Below, piece by piece: positions 45,503 through 56,128 of a DNA stretch of 64,000 nucleotides (position 1 is its first letter; the number at the start of each line of letters is the position of its first letter). The notes below the pieces were generated by a model. That model had not been told where the DNA came from. It did no database searches and saw only the letters and a list, made by a program, of their open reading frames with translations. This stretch comes from Leucogyrophana mollusca. Taxonomy: Eukaryota; Basidiomycota; Agaricomycetes; Boletales. A program made the translations under genes and the position numbers. The stretch is from contig MU266329.1 of the NCBI GenBank assembly GCA_021014945.1, forward strand, positions 62,001 to 126,000. Reading direction: 5' to 3'.

Positions 45503-46749
45503 ATGTCGTGGCGTGCAACGGATAACCTTAGATGTTACATTCAAGACGCTCTACTGCCAGAGATGCGGCTCCCACCTTCAGCTCGAAATATTGATTTACG
45601 GCATGCTCTAGACGTTCAGCTGCAACGGTGTCGAAGGCTCAAAGCTATCCATCGACTCGACTTGTCCAGCTTCAATGAATATGTCTCTTCCTGTAAATTG
45701 AAACCCTCGTCGCCTAGCATTTCACTTCATTCATTTCCTAGGGACAGAACATCACATCCCGTGTGTATCTCTCGGAGTGGAGGATGAAGACAGTACATCG
45801 GGAGAGCGCTTCAGTATTCCGTGTCCACCTTATTTCGATGTCCCTGTTTTACCTCTTTTCCGACCCAAACATGTTAACGGGTAGCTCTCTATTTCATAGC
45901 ATCTTCATCCCTGAAGCTCAAGTTGACAGACTTCTCATGTGGATGGACCATTACCCTCTCGAAAGTCTTCGACGAGCTTTGCACCTCCTTTACCCTGAAA
46001 CAAAATCGTGGCAGTTCGTCTACGACAACATGGGCGCTGATCGTACAGTGTTCAGGAGCCTAACTTGGTCGGAGAACACGCAGGATCAAGGTCACAAGCT
46101 TAGCTACCGCTCGATCACCGTTTACGTCCTACCTCCTTGGGTGCTTTCCGCAGCCGATATAGAACAATTTGCCGCCCACCAGCCAGTACGTCCATAGATA
46201 TACCACCAACTGGTTCCTCTCGTCCTGATTTGCGCATTTGCCATTCAGTTCCCTTCTACCGCGCGGGGGTCAGACACATGTCCCACCACAGGTCAGCAGA
46301 GACTTTGGGGCAAGGTAGGCTTTATGGTAAATAACACATAGCGCATCGATCTCAATTCAACCAGTTATGGGACTCCTGTGTATCCAAAGACTGCCCATGG
46401 TTCGTGATATCCACATACACGCATTGGGTGTTTGGAGTGTTCTCAGAAGGTGTGCCCGGATATGTCTTAACCCCCTTTATTTTTATTTGCTAAGGATCGG
46501 CGATCAGGGTGGACTGCGGCGTTCGTGTCACCCGTATACAGCTACGATTCACATGATCCGTCCGTTCTTGAGGTTTTGATCTTCTGGTTTGCCTCTGCCA
46601 TGGGCCTACCGGGAGGGTGGCAGGTGCCAGAAGTTCGCATAGAGCCAGCCTACCCGCGGCTGCAGCTCACGGCGGTTGCGCGCGATATCTTGGCCGCTGG
46701 CCCCCCAAAAGCTCTGGCCCTTTCGGCGATACGATACCCAGGGTCATAA
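45503..46749 (+). CDS. Conserved agaricomycete protein of unknown function
   Basis: Exons that read as coding: MSWRATDNLRCYIQDALLP...SSFNEY, then GQNITSRVYLSEWRMK and an open run to FAAHQP at about 46190. A short exon near 46365-46440 (LWDSCVSKDCPWFVIST..WVFGVFSEG) follows, then WTAAFVSPVYSYDSHDPSVLEVLIFWFASAMGLPGGWQVPEV. The last two segments resemble a widespread, uncharacterised basidiomycete family with a W-x3-FTSP..YDS..P core. Splice sites between 46195 and 46510, and the true 3' end, are not settled; coding could continue past 46749, where LSKLTSWISAWKK and later fragments are in open frames. Confidence 0.5.
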
Positions 46750-47346
46750 TGATCATCGCATCACCCTCTCTAAACTTACCTCGTGGATCAGCGCGTGGAA
46801 AAAGGTGACTCTTCTCGAAAATCCTATGGCGGAGAAACGCGTCATCTACAGTCAGTCGTTCGTGTGTTACCTTCTCACACTTAACCTAACCTACTTACAC
46901 ACGATGTAGTGTCACATCTGTGCTCAACCCTCGCAAGAAATGCTATATCAGTCTTCAACAAGAGAACGCAGCGGAAATATCGCTTTCCCGTACCTGTTGT
47001 GGCGTCTCACCCCAAAGCTATGTCAGAGTTCAAGATAACAGACGCTTCCATGCTTGCATATTCAAGCTATCTGGTCCGGATTCCTGCGCAGCTTTCGCTT
47101 CTTTCACTTTACCTGTTCCCGTACGGTAGACTCTTCTCGGTTGCAAATTGAAATTCACCTTACGCTGATCAGCAAAGATCCGAGTTGCGAGACAAGCTCT
47201 CTCGAAGGTCCACATATAAGTGAAGCTAGAATAGTTGCGAGTCCCATTACTATCGGCGGGAAGCTCTGATAAGTACCATCATAGATCTTGATAAATCTCG
47301 TGTATTTTGGGGGCATGCGGCAACGAACTTGTCATGAAGATATGTG
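46750..47346. other. Unresolved region with open frames
   Basis: An open frame at 46920-47129 codes an apparently structured segment with two adjacent cysteines (SRTCCGV) and FHACIFKL. It may be further exons of the 45.5-kb gene, but I could not join them with certainty. The rest is the 3' flank of the cyclin gene on the other strand. Confidence 0.3.
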
Positions 47347-48777
47347 CTAGCTGAGATCTAGCCGCCCACCCGTCTTCTTTTGAGTATCAGGTACTGTCCT
47401 TCCCGCCTCTCCTACGGGGTGTGCCCCAGTCCGCAATGGCGTTTTCACAGGAGTACTGCCACCATCAGACGAGTTCGGTGTCCTACCATGAGCTGTTTGG
47501 TGCCCGACACCATGAGAGATGGTGGATTGGGATACTTGTGAGAACGGCTCGTAAAGCTTAATTCGCATTGGGTGTTTAGGAGGTTGTACCTGTGGATAGG
47601 AATTTTAGATGTTGATGGCAAATGCGCGAACATTAAAGCGAATTACCGTCATCAACCGTGCCACATGGGGGGTGGTTTGCATGTCCTGGGCTTTGTAAAA
47701 CTCGAGCAAGATACTCAGAGCCTCTATCAGGCCAGCTAAAGAGTCGATATCAAACAGAAAGAATCTCGACTAACCTGCAACGTTGACAAGCTCCGTTTCG
47801 CTAAATGAGAAGTATTCTATTGCGAATCGTGAGGCGTCAGGTGAGGCGGGCTTGTGCGAGGGAGGTGTCGGGAGTGACGCTGAAGGCGGTGACGCAGATA
47901 TTCGCGCGTCTAGAGAGGCAGGATGGGACCCATCCGCGATATGCTGCGCCAGGACATAGCATGCCGTGGCGATTACGCGAGGTGAAAATAGGATGCAAAG
48001 AGGTGTCCGGTATCTACAAGGAAATTGAGACTGAGCGTTGTTTCGTGAGACTTATCGTGAGTGTAACTAACGAGTCGTGAGCAATACTCCACGCATAATC
48101 TTGTACACGCGTGCCAATTTGCTCTGCATCAAACAGGTCTACCAACTCTGCATGTGGGCTGGACGTTCCGAAGTCGAAACATATAGCTTCGAGTAAAACT
48201 TCTTCTGTGAGAAGGATCGCAGTCTGTAGCTGTTCTACCTCCTGTGAGAGATGTAAGTATAGGCCTAGGTGAGGGAGATATTACGCGCAGGACTGTCGGT
48301 GGGGATGTGAGCGATATCTATTCCAGTGATTTTGGACTGGCATATCCTTGCCACATCACGAAGTTTTCTTCCGCATTCTTCAGTTTTGGTAGCCAAAAAG
48401 ACGCAAGAGGCAGCAACGTCCTGGGCTTATTATCGTGGCGATACGATTATCTGAGGCAAGGATACTTACTTGGCGATGGTAGTCTTCCATCGAGAAGCGC
48501 ATAAAGAAACGATGAAACCAAGTAGCTGCAGTAAACATGGCCGAGGAAGGCCTGCGTGCGTCTCATAAGCGATGATTGGACAATGAAATGTGCGGCAAAA
48601 GGCTGACAGTCCGAGAGATGAGCCCAAGCGAAAGAGGAACTCGACCCCCCTGGCTCGATCATAGAGCTCCTTCCCAATGGTGTAGGCAGAGGTAGCTACG
48701 CTGGGGGTAAACTGGAGGGCCGAGACAGGGAAGAGCCATTGAGATGGAGGAGGTGAGTGAGAATCCGAGGGTCCCAT
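47347..48777 (-). CDS. Cyclin of the K/L/T (CTD-kinase) type
   Basis: Regulatory subunit for a transcription kinase acting on RNA polymerase II. Spliced segments in order: GKELYDRARGVEFLFRLGSSLGLPSSAMFTAATWFHRFFMRFS, DVAASCVFLATKTEECGRKLRDVARICQSK (first cyclin box), EEVLLEAICFDFG, VQDYAWSIAHDSYRTPLCILFSPRVIATACYVLAQHIADG (second box) and EALSILLEFYKAQD, then a Pro/Ser/Thr-rich tail (KHPMRIKLYEP onwards). The order fits cyclin K or the Ctk2-type cyclin of CTDK-I; which of the two is not resolved. Introns are about 50-60 nt, one after YHRQ and one before EVEQLQ. The start at 48777 gives MGPSDSHSPPPS before the conserved core. Confidence 0.85.
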
Positions 48778-49967
48778 GACGGAGTGGAAGAGAGCAGGAT
48801 ATCCTTGACCAAGATTCCGATGCAAACCAACCAAAAGTGAACTGAGAAGCGCGGAGGTTCACGTAAAGCTGTGCACCTATCATCGTTGGCTCAAAGCAGC
48901 TCCTCCATCGCAGCAACATGAGTGTCGAACTGATTGCTATTATTATTGCCGTTCATTTTTCCGGAACTGTCTTGCGGCATTTGCAGAAAGAAGTCGACCG
49001 TCAGTATTAAACTGCAAGTCAAACACGGCTGCGCACATCTTTCTGTTGACCTATATTCTCGTCTCTTGCTTTATCACATACGCGGACACCGTAATTTGAA
49101 GGGGACATGATTGGTCCTCGCAGGAAGCAGTTTATGAAGTCAGATGTTCTCCCCGTCGCTTAGAGCCGCGGATTTGAGCTCTCCGATGTGGTGAAACAAG
49201 TGCCTCGTGCCTTCTCGTCCATCCCCCAGGTCCGGAAAATATTGTCTATGCGTACCGAGCTATTAGCTGCAGGGTACCGGCACTCAGGCTCGAAGAAATT
49301 TCATAATCTATAAGCCGTTCCCTCTCTCTCTCCGTATTCCCCTTATCTCACCTCTTGTTTTTGTGCAGTGCGTACTACAAAGAACTTATTCACCGACCAG
49401 GTGTCAGAAATGGCTTCCCATCTGGTAATGGGCGCATTTGGTCCGCTCTGACATTTCTCGCCAACCGTAGGTTCGGCATGTCCTGAAAATGTGACTGTGG
49501 TGTTTTCATCTCCACAACTACAATATTTATGGAGCGCCATCAAATGTTCCTCGGTGGGCTGAACGCCGTCGCCGTTCGCGTGTCTCAGCCACTCCAGTTA
49601 GGTCTCTTTTACGAAATGATTACAACACAGTGGCGGTTTTCAAACGCAGCAGGATTCCCTTTCAGTCTTCCTATAGCTCGCTTCGTTAGTCTGCGGGTCC
49701 CCGTATGTCCCTTCGTCTCTTTCTCTCTTTCTGCCAGTTTGGTACTTACTGAAGCGGCCAAAGCTGCATCACGCGCGGGGGCTTCGTTAAATACACAAGG
49801 AATTCGAATAATCTAACAATGCAAGAATATACGACTTCTATTTCACCCGGCTATCATTAAAACCGCTGATTATCGTACTCGAACAACTCGTGCTCGTCGG
49901 CTCTCGTTGACGCAAGAACGGAGTGATTTCCCTGACCAACTCGCAAATCGAGGGCAGGATACTGGTT
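48778..49967. other. Intergenic region, no recognised gene
   Basis: About 1.2 kb. A short plus-strand hydrophobic ORF begins at 48918 (MSVELIAIIIAVHF) and could be a first exon, but no continuation was found. The ORFs at 49343-49816 on both strands have no motif. Confidence 0.35.
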
Positions 49968-50501
49968 CTATGCGGCTTTTCCCTGCTGAATACAAGATGG
50001 ACAAAAGGCGTCGATCTGAGGATCTGGAGAGCACCCTCTGCCGTCAGTAGATTGGCGCCAGGTTCTGGAACTTGGTGCTCACTGTACTGTTGGGGAAATT
50101 GGCGGCTGTGGCGAGAAGGTCAGCGGGCTAGTCAGCCTGACGCTCGTTCGACAAAGAGGGTTGAGAGTCAACTCACTACTGCCAACAGGACGCGGTACAG
50201 CTCGGAGGAACGCAAGTGCTTGGGTGCGTCAAGCTGAACTTGCAGTATCGGTTGTCACATTGTATCTGAGGGTATATGAAGTACGTCCATTGTTGATCGT
50301 GAGGATATGGCGCTAACCATCTCATCAGGCTAATGTCCTTGTCAGTGGTATGGAACGGGTTACAGGATGCAAACACACGAACCAGATCAAATGCGTGCCC
50401 ACAGCGCCTGTAAGTATTTCGGACTCTGAGAGCAGGACAAGGGTCAACGCCTGAGGCAAACAAGGGAAGGGCGAACGCTTTCACCTGCGCCAGTGACACA
50501 T
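49968..50501 (-). CDS. Small cysteine-rich basidiomycete protein (about 78 residues)
   Basis: Five exons assemble a 78-residue protein: MCHWRRVRNTYRRCGHAFDL, PDEM, IQCDNRYCKFSLTHPSTC, VPPSCTASCWHRQFPQQYN and PQIDAFCPSC, ending GKAA. Eleven cysteines in C-x2-C-like and spaced patterns, plus CGH, suggest a compact zinc-binding or disulfide fold. I know similar small proteins only as uncharacterised basidiomycete families. There is no signal peptide, so zinc binding inside the cell is more likely than secretion. The PDEM piece is a 12-nt exon (50318-50329). No function can be given. Confidence 0.7.
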
Positions 50502-51593
50502 GGTGATAGATCAGAGGAGGGGTGAGCGGGATAGAGAGCAAACTTGAGGCACTCTGGCGTCCCTTTAAATGCGAGGTGAAGTTCTGCGAAATTCGAGAAG
50601 GCCCGATGGTCTTGATTGTACTGAACGGAGTTGATTAGGCATCGGACCGTTGGAATATTGCTCACACCAGTGACCGCATTGTTTCAGTGCAACACGAGGA
50701 AACCATCCGATCCTCCTCGGCCAAAGTTATTTCGGCTGCATCCAACGTTGAACCAAACCTCCAGCAGTGTACCTATCGGGGCAGGCAACGTGAAATGGTT
50801 CCGTTATCCAGCGAATGGTCCGTTTAAACGCTAAAACCCAAATGTGTCTCCTTGATGCGGAAAGTCCCGGACGTCATGAAACCAGCGGGCTTCTGGCTGG
50901 CTCAGATTAATGCCAAATGGCAGGGTGAGGGAAAATCATCCTCATCGAGCCAACATCGATGTAACTTTCGACTCAGCTTGTCCAGTTGTCGGGACGATAT
51001 GCCGACAATCTGTTCTCCCCTCACATCTTCCTTCCGCCCATGACGCAGGCTCCCCCCGGTGGTGAGATTCTGGGTTCGAAAACATGTGAAAGCGGAAGCG
51101 GAATCAAATTGCATGACGGGCAGGAATCGTTCGCCGTAGAATTGGGTCAATTTCCTAAGTCTGCTGGCTTCGACCGGGTAGCCTTAACGCGACGACCACT
51201 CAAGGTGACCGTTCGGAGAAGCATCACCGCCTGAATTCTCTCATTACTCCGAGTATCCCACCTATGATAACGCAAGGAACTCGAATCTGTCAATTTTTTT
51301 ATCTATATAGCTGATGGGCCAGTGCTCCGGGCTGAAGGTGCTTTTCGAGATGTCCCGCTGGAGTGCGCATGTTCTTTGTTAATTTGCTGATCAGTGAGGT
51401 GGACCAGCCGCGCTAGATGACATCCGCTTGATTAACCTCCAGAAGGTGACAGAAAGGTTCCGCGCACATGCATAGAATCTGCAGCTGATCTTCAAATACA
51501 AAAATTATCGTAACCTTATCGCGTCGACGAGATATTCAGCTGGGAGCTTGGCAGAGGGAAGACTACTCCGTATGAGACCGGAACAGATAATTC
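50502..51593. other. Intergenic region, no recognised gene
   Basis: About 1.1 kb with ORFs under 85 codons, none with motifs. It includes the promoter of the Cys-rich gene and the 3' flank of the eIF2B alpha gene. Confidence 0.4.
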
Positions 51594-53018
51594 TCAACCC
51601 GCAAACATTCCGACGAGATACTGGCTGACCCCTTCAGGCGTAAGACTTCCAACGTCAGAGAAAACCAAGGAAATCAAGTCCGGCCTATTTAATGGGTAAG
51701 CACATGCCACAGATTATCGCACCACACCAGTAAGTACCTGGTATAGTCTACATCAGGATTACAGGCAACCTGTTCTTGGGTCATAAATCTTGGGCCTTCG
51801 GAGGTTAAAGTCTTCCCACCACTTGGACCGATCGAGGAAGGCGAATGGGAAACAGCTGTTGCTGCCGATGAGAGAGGAAACGATAGGATGCTGGGGTTGT
51901 GTGTAGGAAGATCGTACTGCGATAGCGGAAATAGGCGATGAAATTTGTAGCTAGAAGCGAGATGACCGTGACTTCAGCACTTCCCGCGAAAATACTGGAA
52001 ACTGACCTCTCAGCCAGAGCGTAAAATGGTTTATTCGCAGCTTTGGCGATAATCGCTATTTGATTACTGCCTACGGCATTGATCAAGCCGCCGCTTTCTA
52101 CTACCGCTTCTGATCCAACTAAAACGAAGTCGACTTGGTCCATGACGTATGATACGGCCGAGTCGAGTACCACAGTGCATGGTATCCCCGCAGCGGTAAG
52201 TTCGTCATAGGTTCGCAAACTGTAAAATATGGGAGATTAACCTTTCTTTGGACGAGTCAAGAGTATCAGGAGGACTTCGAACCCTAGGCCACGAGGACGT
52301 GCTTCTGTGACATACACTGAGATGCGCTTTCTCTCATGGGCCCGGAGCAGCGTTTTCATGACGACTCTTGAATAGGAATGAGTCAAGATCTTTTCATTGC
52401 ATGAACACCCGAATTCAACACAGCAATGTATGTGGGATGGCTCACCACTGAGCCGTCCTTGATGAATCCGAGTGCGAGTTTGGCGATTTTTTCACGATAT
52501 GTAAGAGCCTCAGCAGCGTATCTTTGCCCCTGCTTGACAAGCTCGGTCTTGAGGCCAGAAAAACTCTTGAAAACAAGATGATGAGAGAAGAATACAAGGC
52601 GATGCAGGGGCTTACATCTGAGTCATGGGGGAACAAGTATGCGAATGCGATGAACAGCTCGCAACCTGCATTTAAGCTAATCGGATTAGGGGTGCGCTCC
52701 TTCAGAACCTCTGCTCCGTCGTTCAGAGCTTTCACAAGCTCGAACATCGTCCCGGCTGGGCGAAGGAGGTCATTCGCGATTTAAGACATGCAAAGTCTCA
52801 TTGTACCGTTTGACTTTTCGATAAGCTCAGTCAGTGCTAGAATTGCAGCTAGTGGAGTCGATATCTTTCGTATACTGAACTTTGAACCTCCCACTGCACG
52901 AATAAAACCCACAACGCACCTCCTCATTCTTTAGGATAGATTGGTATGTCGCAAAGATATCAAATTGGCTAGACCCGTCTTTCCCTGCAACGATTGTACC
53001 AGGTGGCATTGCCGTCAT
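51594..53018 (-). CDS. GCN3: Translation initiation factor eIF2B subunit alpha
   Basis: Regulatory subunit of the eIF2 guanine-nucleotide exchange factor, which senses phosphorylated eIF2 in the integrated stress response. Conserved pieces: [141 protein letters not shown], then ending [25 protein letters not shown]. This is the full Gcn3 order at normal length, in several exons. The start at 53018 (MTAMPPG) was chosen; an in-frame ATG at 53102 would add about 28 residues. The NAGCELF helix region and GSEAVVE motif are intact, so the protein looks functional. Confidence 0.92.
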
Positions 53019-54279
53019 TTTGACAGTGAATTTGAAGTCTGGGAACTGCGCAACGGTGAGGGAAGCTGGTGAGTCCACAAGTCCAGTCTTCGTCGTCCGC
53101 ATATCTCAATGACTCAGATTGGAAATGTCTATGGGTTGCCACGTGGATCTAGCGGTTGTCGCCTCCGTCCAGCGGAATGATCGGCCCCTCGGAGCACACC
53201 CTCAGGTTCGCTTTTTTTGTCGGCTTGCAGAGGTACGAAAGGGTTTCGAAAGGCAACCACTCGCCCAAGGGTCAAGGCTGTTTATCGCACAGGGAAGCAC
53301 AGGATGGCCGCCGCAACTGTTTAAGCTGTCATATGGCGCTGGGATTTGACCCTGTGGTTGTGAGATTGCTACAGGTCCGCCGCATCCGGGGAATTTCGGT
53401 GGGACGAGCACAAGCCAGCTCCCATGATACGGGCCTTACGGTAGCTCTAGCGTCACTTTTGGCGCGCTTTGTCCTTCTGGCCTTGCTAAGTCTGTTCGAC
53501 TGAGATTTGTCTCCGTTGCCAAGGAAGACAAATGTGGTCATAATCGGCAGCAATCGTCCACGGATCTATCTTTTGTCCAACAACAATTTTCCACTCGCTT
53601 TCCACTGGACATTGCACACTGCGTTGTCGATGCAGGGGCCGACGTAATCGCTGGATAATAGAAACGGGAAACGTCACTCATATATCAAATATTCTCTTGT
53701 GAAAAACAAAGCAGCATGTATGTTATTGTTGCAGACGCTTGGGACTTTCAGCCGCTATCGAAGAGAAAATTGCGTTTAGCGCCGGTGGAGTTTTCTGCAA
53801 TTATATCCATGAATGGACGGATCAGGACTAAATCGCTGTGAATTGGCACGAAATGGTACGAAAATGGGCCGAAAAAAGAAGGGACGGCTTGTCGTCGAAA
53901 CACGTTCCACGTCCGGCGGGCCCAAAAAGAGCTTTTATGTCGTACCAATCGGTCGCGATCGCTAGGGCCATTTATAGTGGCGGGACCCACGCCCGCCAAC
54001 GCCCGTCCCTTCAAAAAGCCCGCAGTACCATGTGTTAGCTGTCCTCATCCCCCCAAAAGCCCAGTTCACAATCTCTCCTCCTCGAGGTCACACATCTCGC
54101 CTCGTATCTTCCTTGCTGTCTCTTTATCGATACGCATCCTCACTCCTGGCACAGGGCAGGCATTAATATCTACCGAACCAATTAACAACTTAACAGTGCC
54201 CTGGTACGCTCAGCTACCTATAAATTTCGTTCTCGATGGGAGAGCTGACACAGATTATTTTTTCAAGCACACCCTCACC
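53019..54279. other. Intergenic region upstream of eIF2B alpha
   Basis: About 1.26 kb. Overlapping plus-strand ORFs of 76 and 115 codons at 53119-53503 lack motifs. A TATA-like stretch and CACGCCCGCC-type GC boxes occur near 53965-54000. No gene is supported. Confidence 0.4.
54219..54225 (+). promoter_or_regulatory. TATA box for the orphan ORF at 54280
   Basis: TATAAAT about 55 nt upstream of ATG 54280. It supports that ATG rather than the upstream in-frame ATG at 53977. Confidence 0.4.
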
Positions 54280-54915
54280 ATGCAAAGCCCATCGTCGTCG
54301 ACCGCACAAGTAAATTTTTCCAGTGACGTCCGCAACATGGATAGCTGGGCGCGTCGCACTGGCATTCCGTTGACCACTGCAGAAGCACTAGGGACTACAT
54401 ACGCCCGTGCTCACAAGTGGTTGCTGTCGCTCAAGACCCAGCTTGTCCAACAGCACGGCTGGCAAGAGACTCAACCAGTCGACCCTCGGATGCTCTTCAG
54501 CATCGAAGCACCTTCTCCCTGGCGGTCGCCGAGCGGCCTACCTCTCAGTCCCAAACTGAGATTGCAGCTGCCCATCCACGCGTCCTCGTTCTTCACTCCC
54601 GAGCGACGCGTTCAATGGCAAATGGTTTTCCACAGTGATATCTTCGCGACCCAACGCCTCATCGTCCAACCCATCACTGACATTCTCAATCTCATCCAAT
54701 GCCTCCTCACAGGTGTCGTCACACTTGTCTATGAAGAGCAGCTCCCCCAGGGCATGTACACCACGACTCGCGGCTTGCCGTCAGTACAGTGGATCAATGC
54801 GAACCAGGCCGCGCTTCTCGAGGTCTTCGGGCGTGCCCACTTCAAGCAACTATACAAGGCTTCGAATGATCGAGCGACGTCGTTCAAAGTGGACTTTGAA
54901 CCTCGTCGCCGTTGA
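54280..54915 (+). CDS. Single-exon protein of unknown function (211 residues)
   Basis: Intronless ORF in a genome where nearly every gene is interrupted. It starts MQSPSSSTAQ, has a helical middle (MDSWARRTGIPLTTAEALG, HKWLLSLKTQLVQQHGWQ) and ends in basic residues. An in-frame ATG at 53977 would extend it to 312 residues, but the added part is Pro/Ser-rich and spans the TATA box. No family recognised. It could be a real orphan or fast-evolving gene; expression data would be needed. Confidence 0.4.
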   Translation: MQSPSSSTAQVNFSSDVRNMDSWARRTGIPLTTAEALGTTYARAHKWLLSLKTQLVQQHGWQETQPVDPRMLFSIEAPSPWRSPSGLPLSPKLRLQLPIHASSFFTPERRVQWQMVFHSDIFATQRLIVQPITDILNLIQCLLTGVVTLVYEEQLPQGMYTTTRGLPSVQWINANQAALLEVFGRAHFKQLYKASNDRATSFKVDFEPRRR

Positions 54916-55447
54916 TCCTAAAAGCTCAAAACCCTTGCCCTCGAGCCAGGGCAGCGGAGCCTTCGGGCGTGCCACGCAGCTAGCCCATTATCTGAGAAGC
55001 ACCACGAGGCTTTTCTCAGTCACGTCTCTCTATTTCCATTACCTTCACCGACATGGCATCCGCGATTCATGTCCTATTTTTTGAACTCGTCCCCTCTTTT
55101 CTGCATCGTTGTGGCATACTGCTTTCATTACGCACTTCTCACATAATATTATCTCTACGTAGATCATCGCCATCGCCATTATCACTAACTTCCCTCTATT
55201 CATCGTATACCTACCATCGATTGCATTTTAATACCCCATAACGTATCACTTACATCGAATACTTACCACCAGCGGCGTTTAATTTCTGGTTCATTCCGGT
55301 CCACTACCTGATCACGCATCCTTCCTATCTCCATGTCATCACAACTTGTGCACAAAAGCTGCTTTCCTCTAGTTTGAGATTCTGATTCACCCATGTACCC
55401 AGTCGTCTCCTACCCTTAGCCCTACCAAGGGCATCAGTCACCCAGGC
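54916..55447. other. Downstream flank, no gene seen
   Basis: About 530 nt, AT-rich at 55130-55260 with TCA/TAT-rich text typical of a 3' region. No supported feature. Confidence 0.4.
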
Positions 55448-56023
55448 TCATACACTACAGCACACCCACGCAGATCGCATACCGAATCCACGTGGATCTG
55501 ATCTTCGGCAAGGAGACATGTAATTCGTGAAGGTGACTGAGTAAGTGGAGGACCAAAAAATGAGCGCCTCAGGAAGTCGGGTTAATGTAAGTGAGGGTGA
55601 AAGAGGGCCCGGTGGCGAATTAAACGATAAGTTGGTAAACCAGGCCTGCGGCTGTCCGCATACCACGCTAACCGACCCGGCGCCAGGTGCGCCTCGGAGT
55701 GGGATATCTTTGTGGTATATGGTATAGGTCAGGTTCGGGAGATCTAATGTGTTTGGCGCGCTCCTGAAAACACATTGATGGGGCTCACGGAAGGCCGACA
55801 CGTTTGATTGGTGAGGCGACGCGAGTTCTACTGGAACACCTGGCAGTCGTAAACGATAATCACCGCATGTTCTCTGTTGACAGTCAGGGGAAAAGCTTGT
55901 CGCATAATTGAAATCCCTGGCTGTCACAGAGCGGCTGGCTCCAAGAGTGAAGAGAATTCTGAAATTCTGAGAGATAGATAAATCGAAGAGCAGGGCTCGG
56001 GCTATGTAGAGTGATTGGGCCAT
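55448..56023 (-). CDS. Orphan ORF of 191 codons, doubtful
   Basis: Uninterrupted minus-strand frame starting MAQSLYIARALLF and rich in Pro, Ser and Thr, with LRLPGVPVELAS and no known motif. It lies 105 nt upstream of the methionine aminopeptidase gene in divergent orientation. Long random ORFs do occur in GC-balanced DNA, so it may not be expressed. Confidence 0.25.
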   Translation of the reverse strand: MAQSLYIARALLFDLSISQNFRILFTLGASRSVTARDFNYATSFSPDCQQRTCGDYRLRLPGVPVELASPHQSNVSAFREPHQCVFRSAPNTLDLPNLTYTIYHKDIPLRGAPGAGSVSVVCGQPQAWFTNLSFNSPPGPLSPSLTLTRLPEALIFWSSTYSVTFTNYMSPCRRSDPRGFGMRSAWVCCSV

Positions 56024-56128
56024 GCGTTGACCACGTGGCTTGCCATGAAAGCGGCTCCGATCGCGATATGACTGGCACCAGGTAGTATACCACGCAGCTC
56101 AAGCAACCCAGGAAAAAGGCACCGCAGT

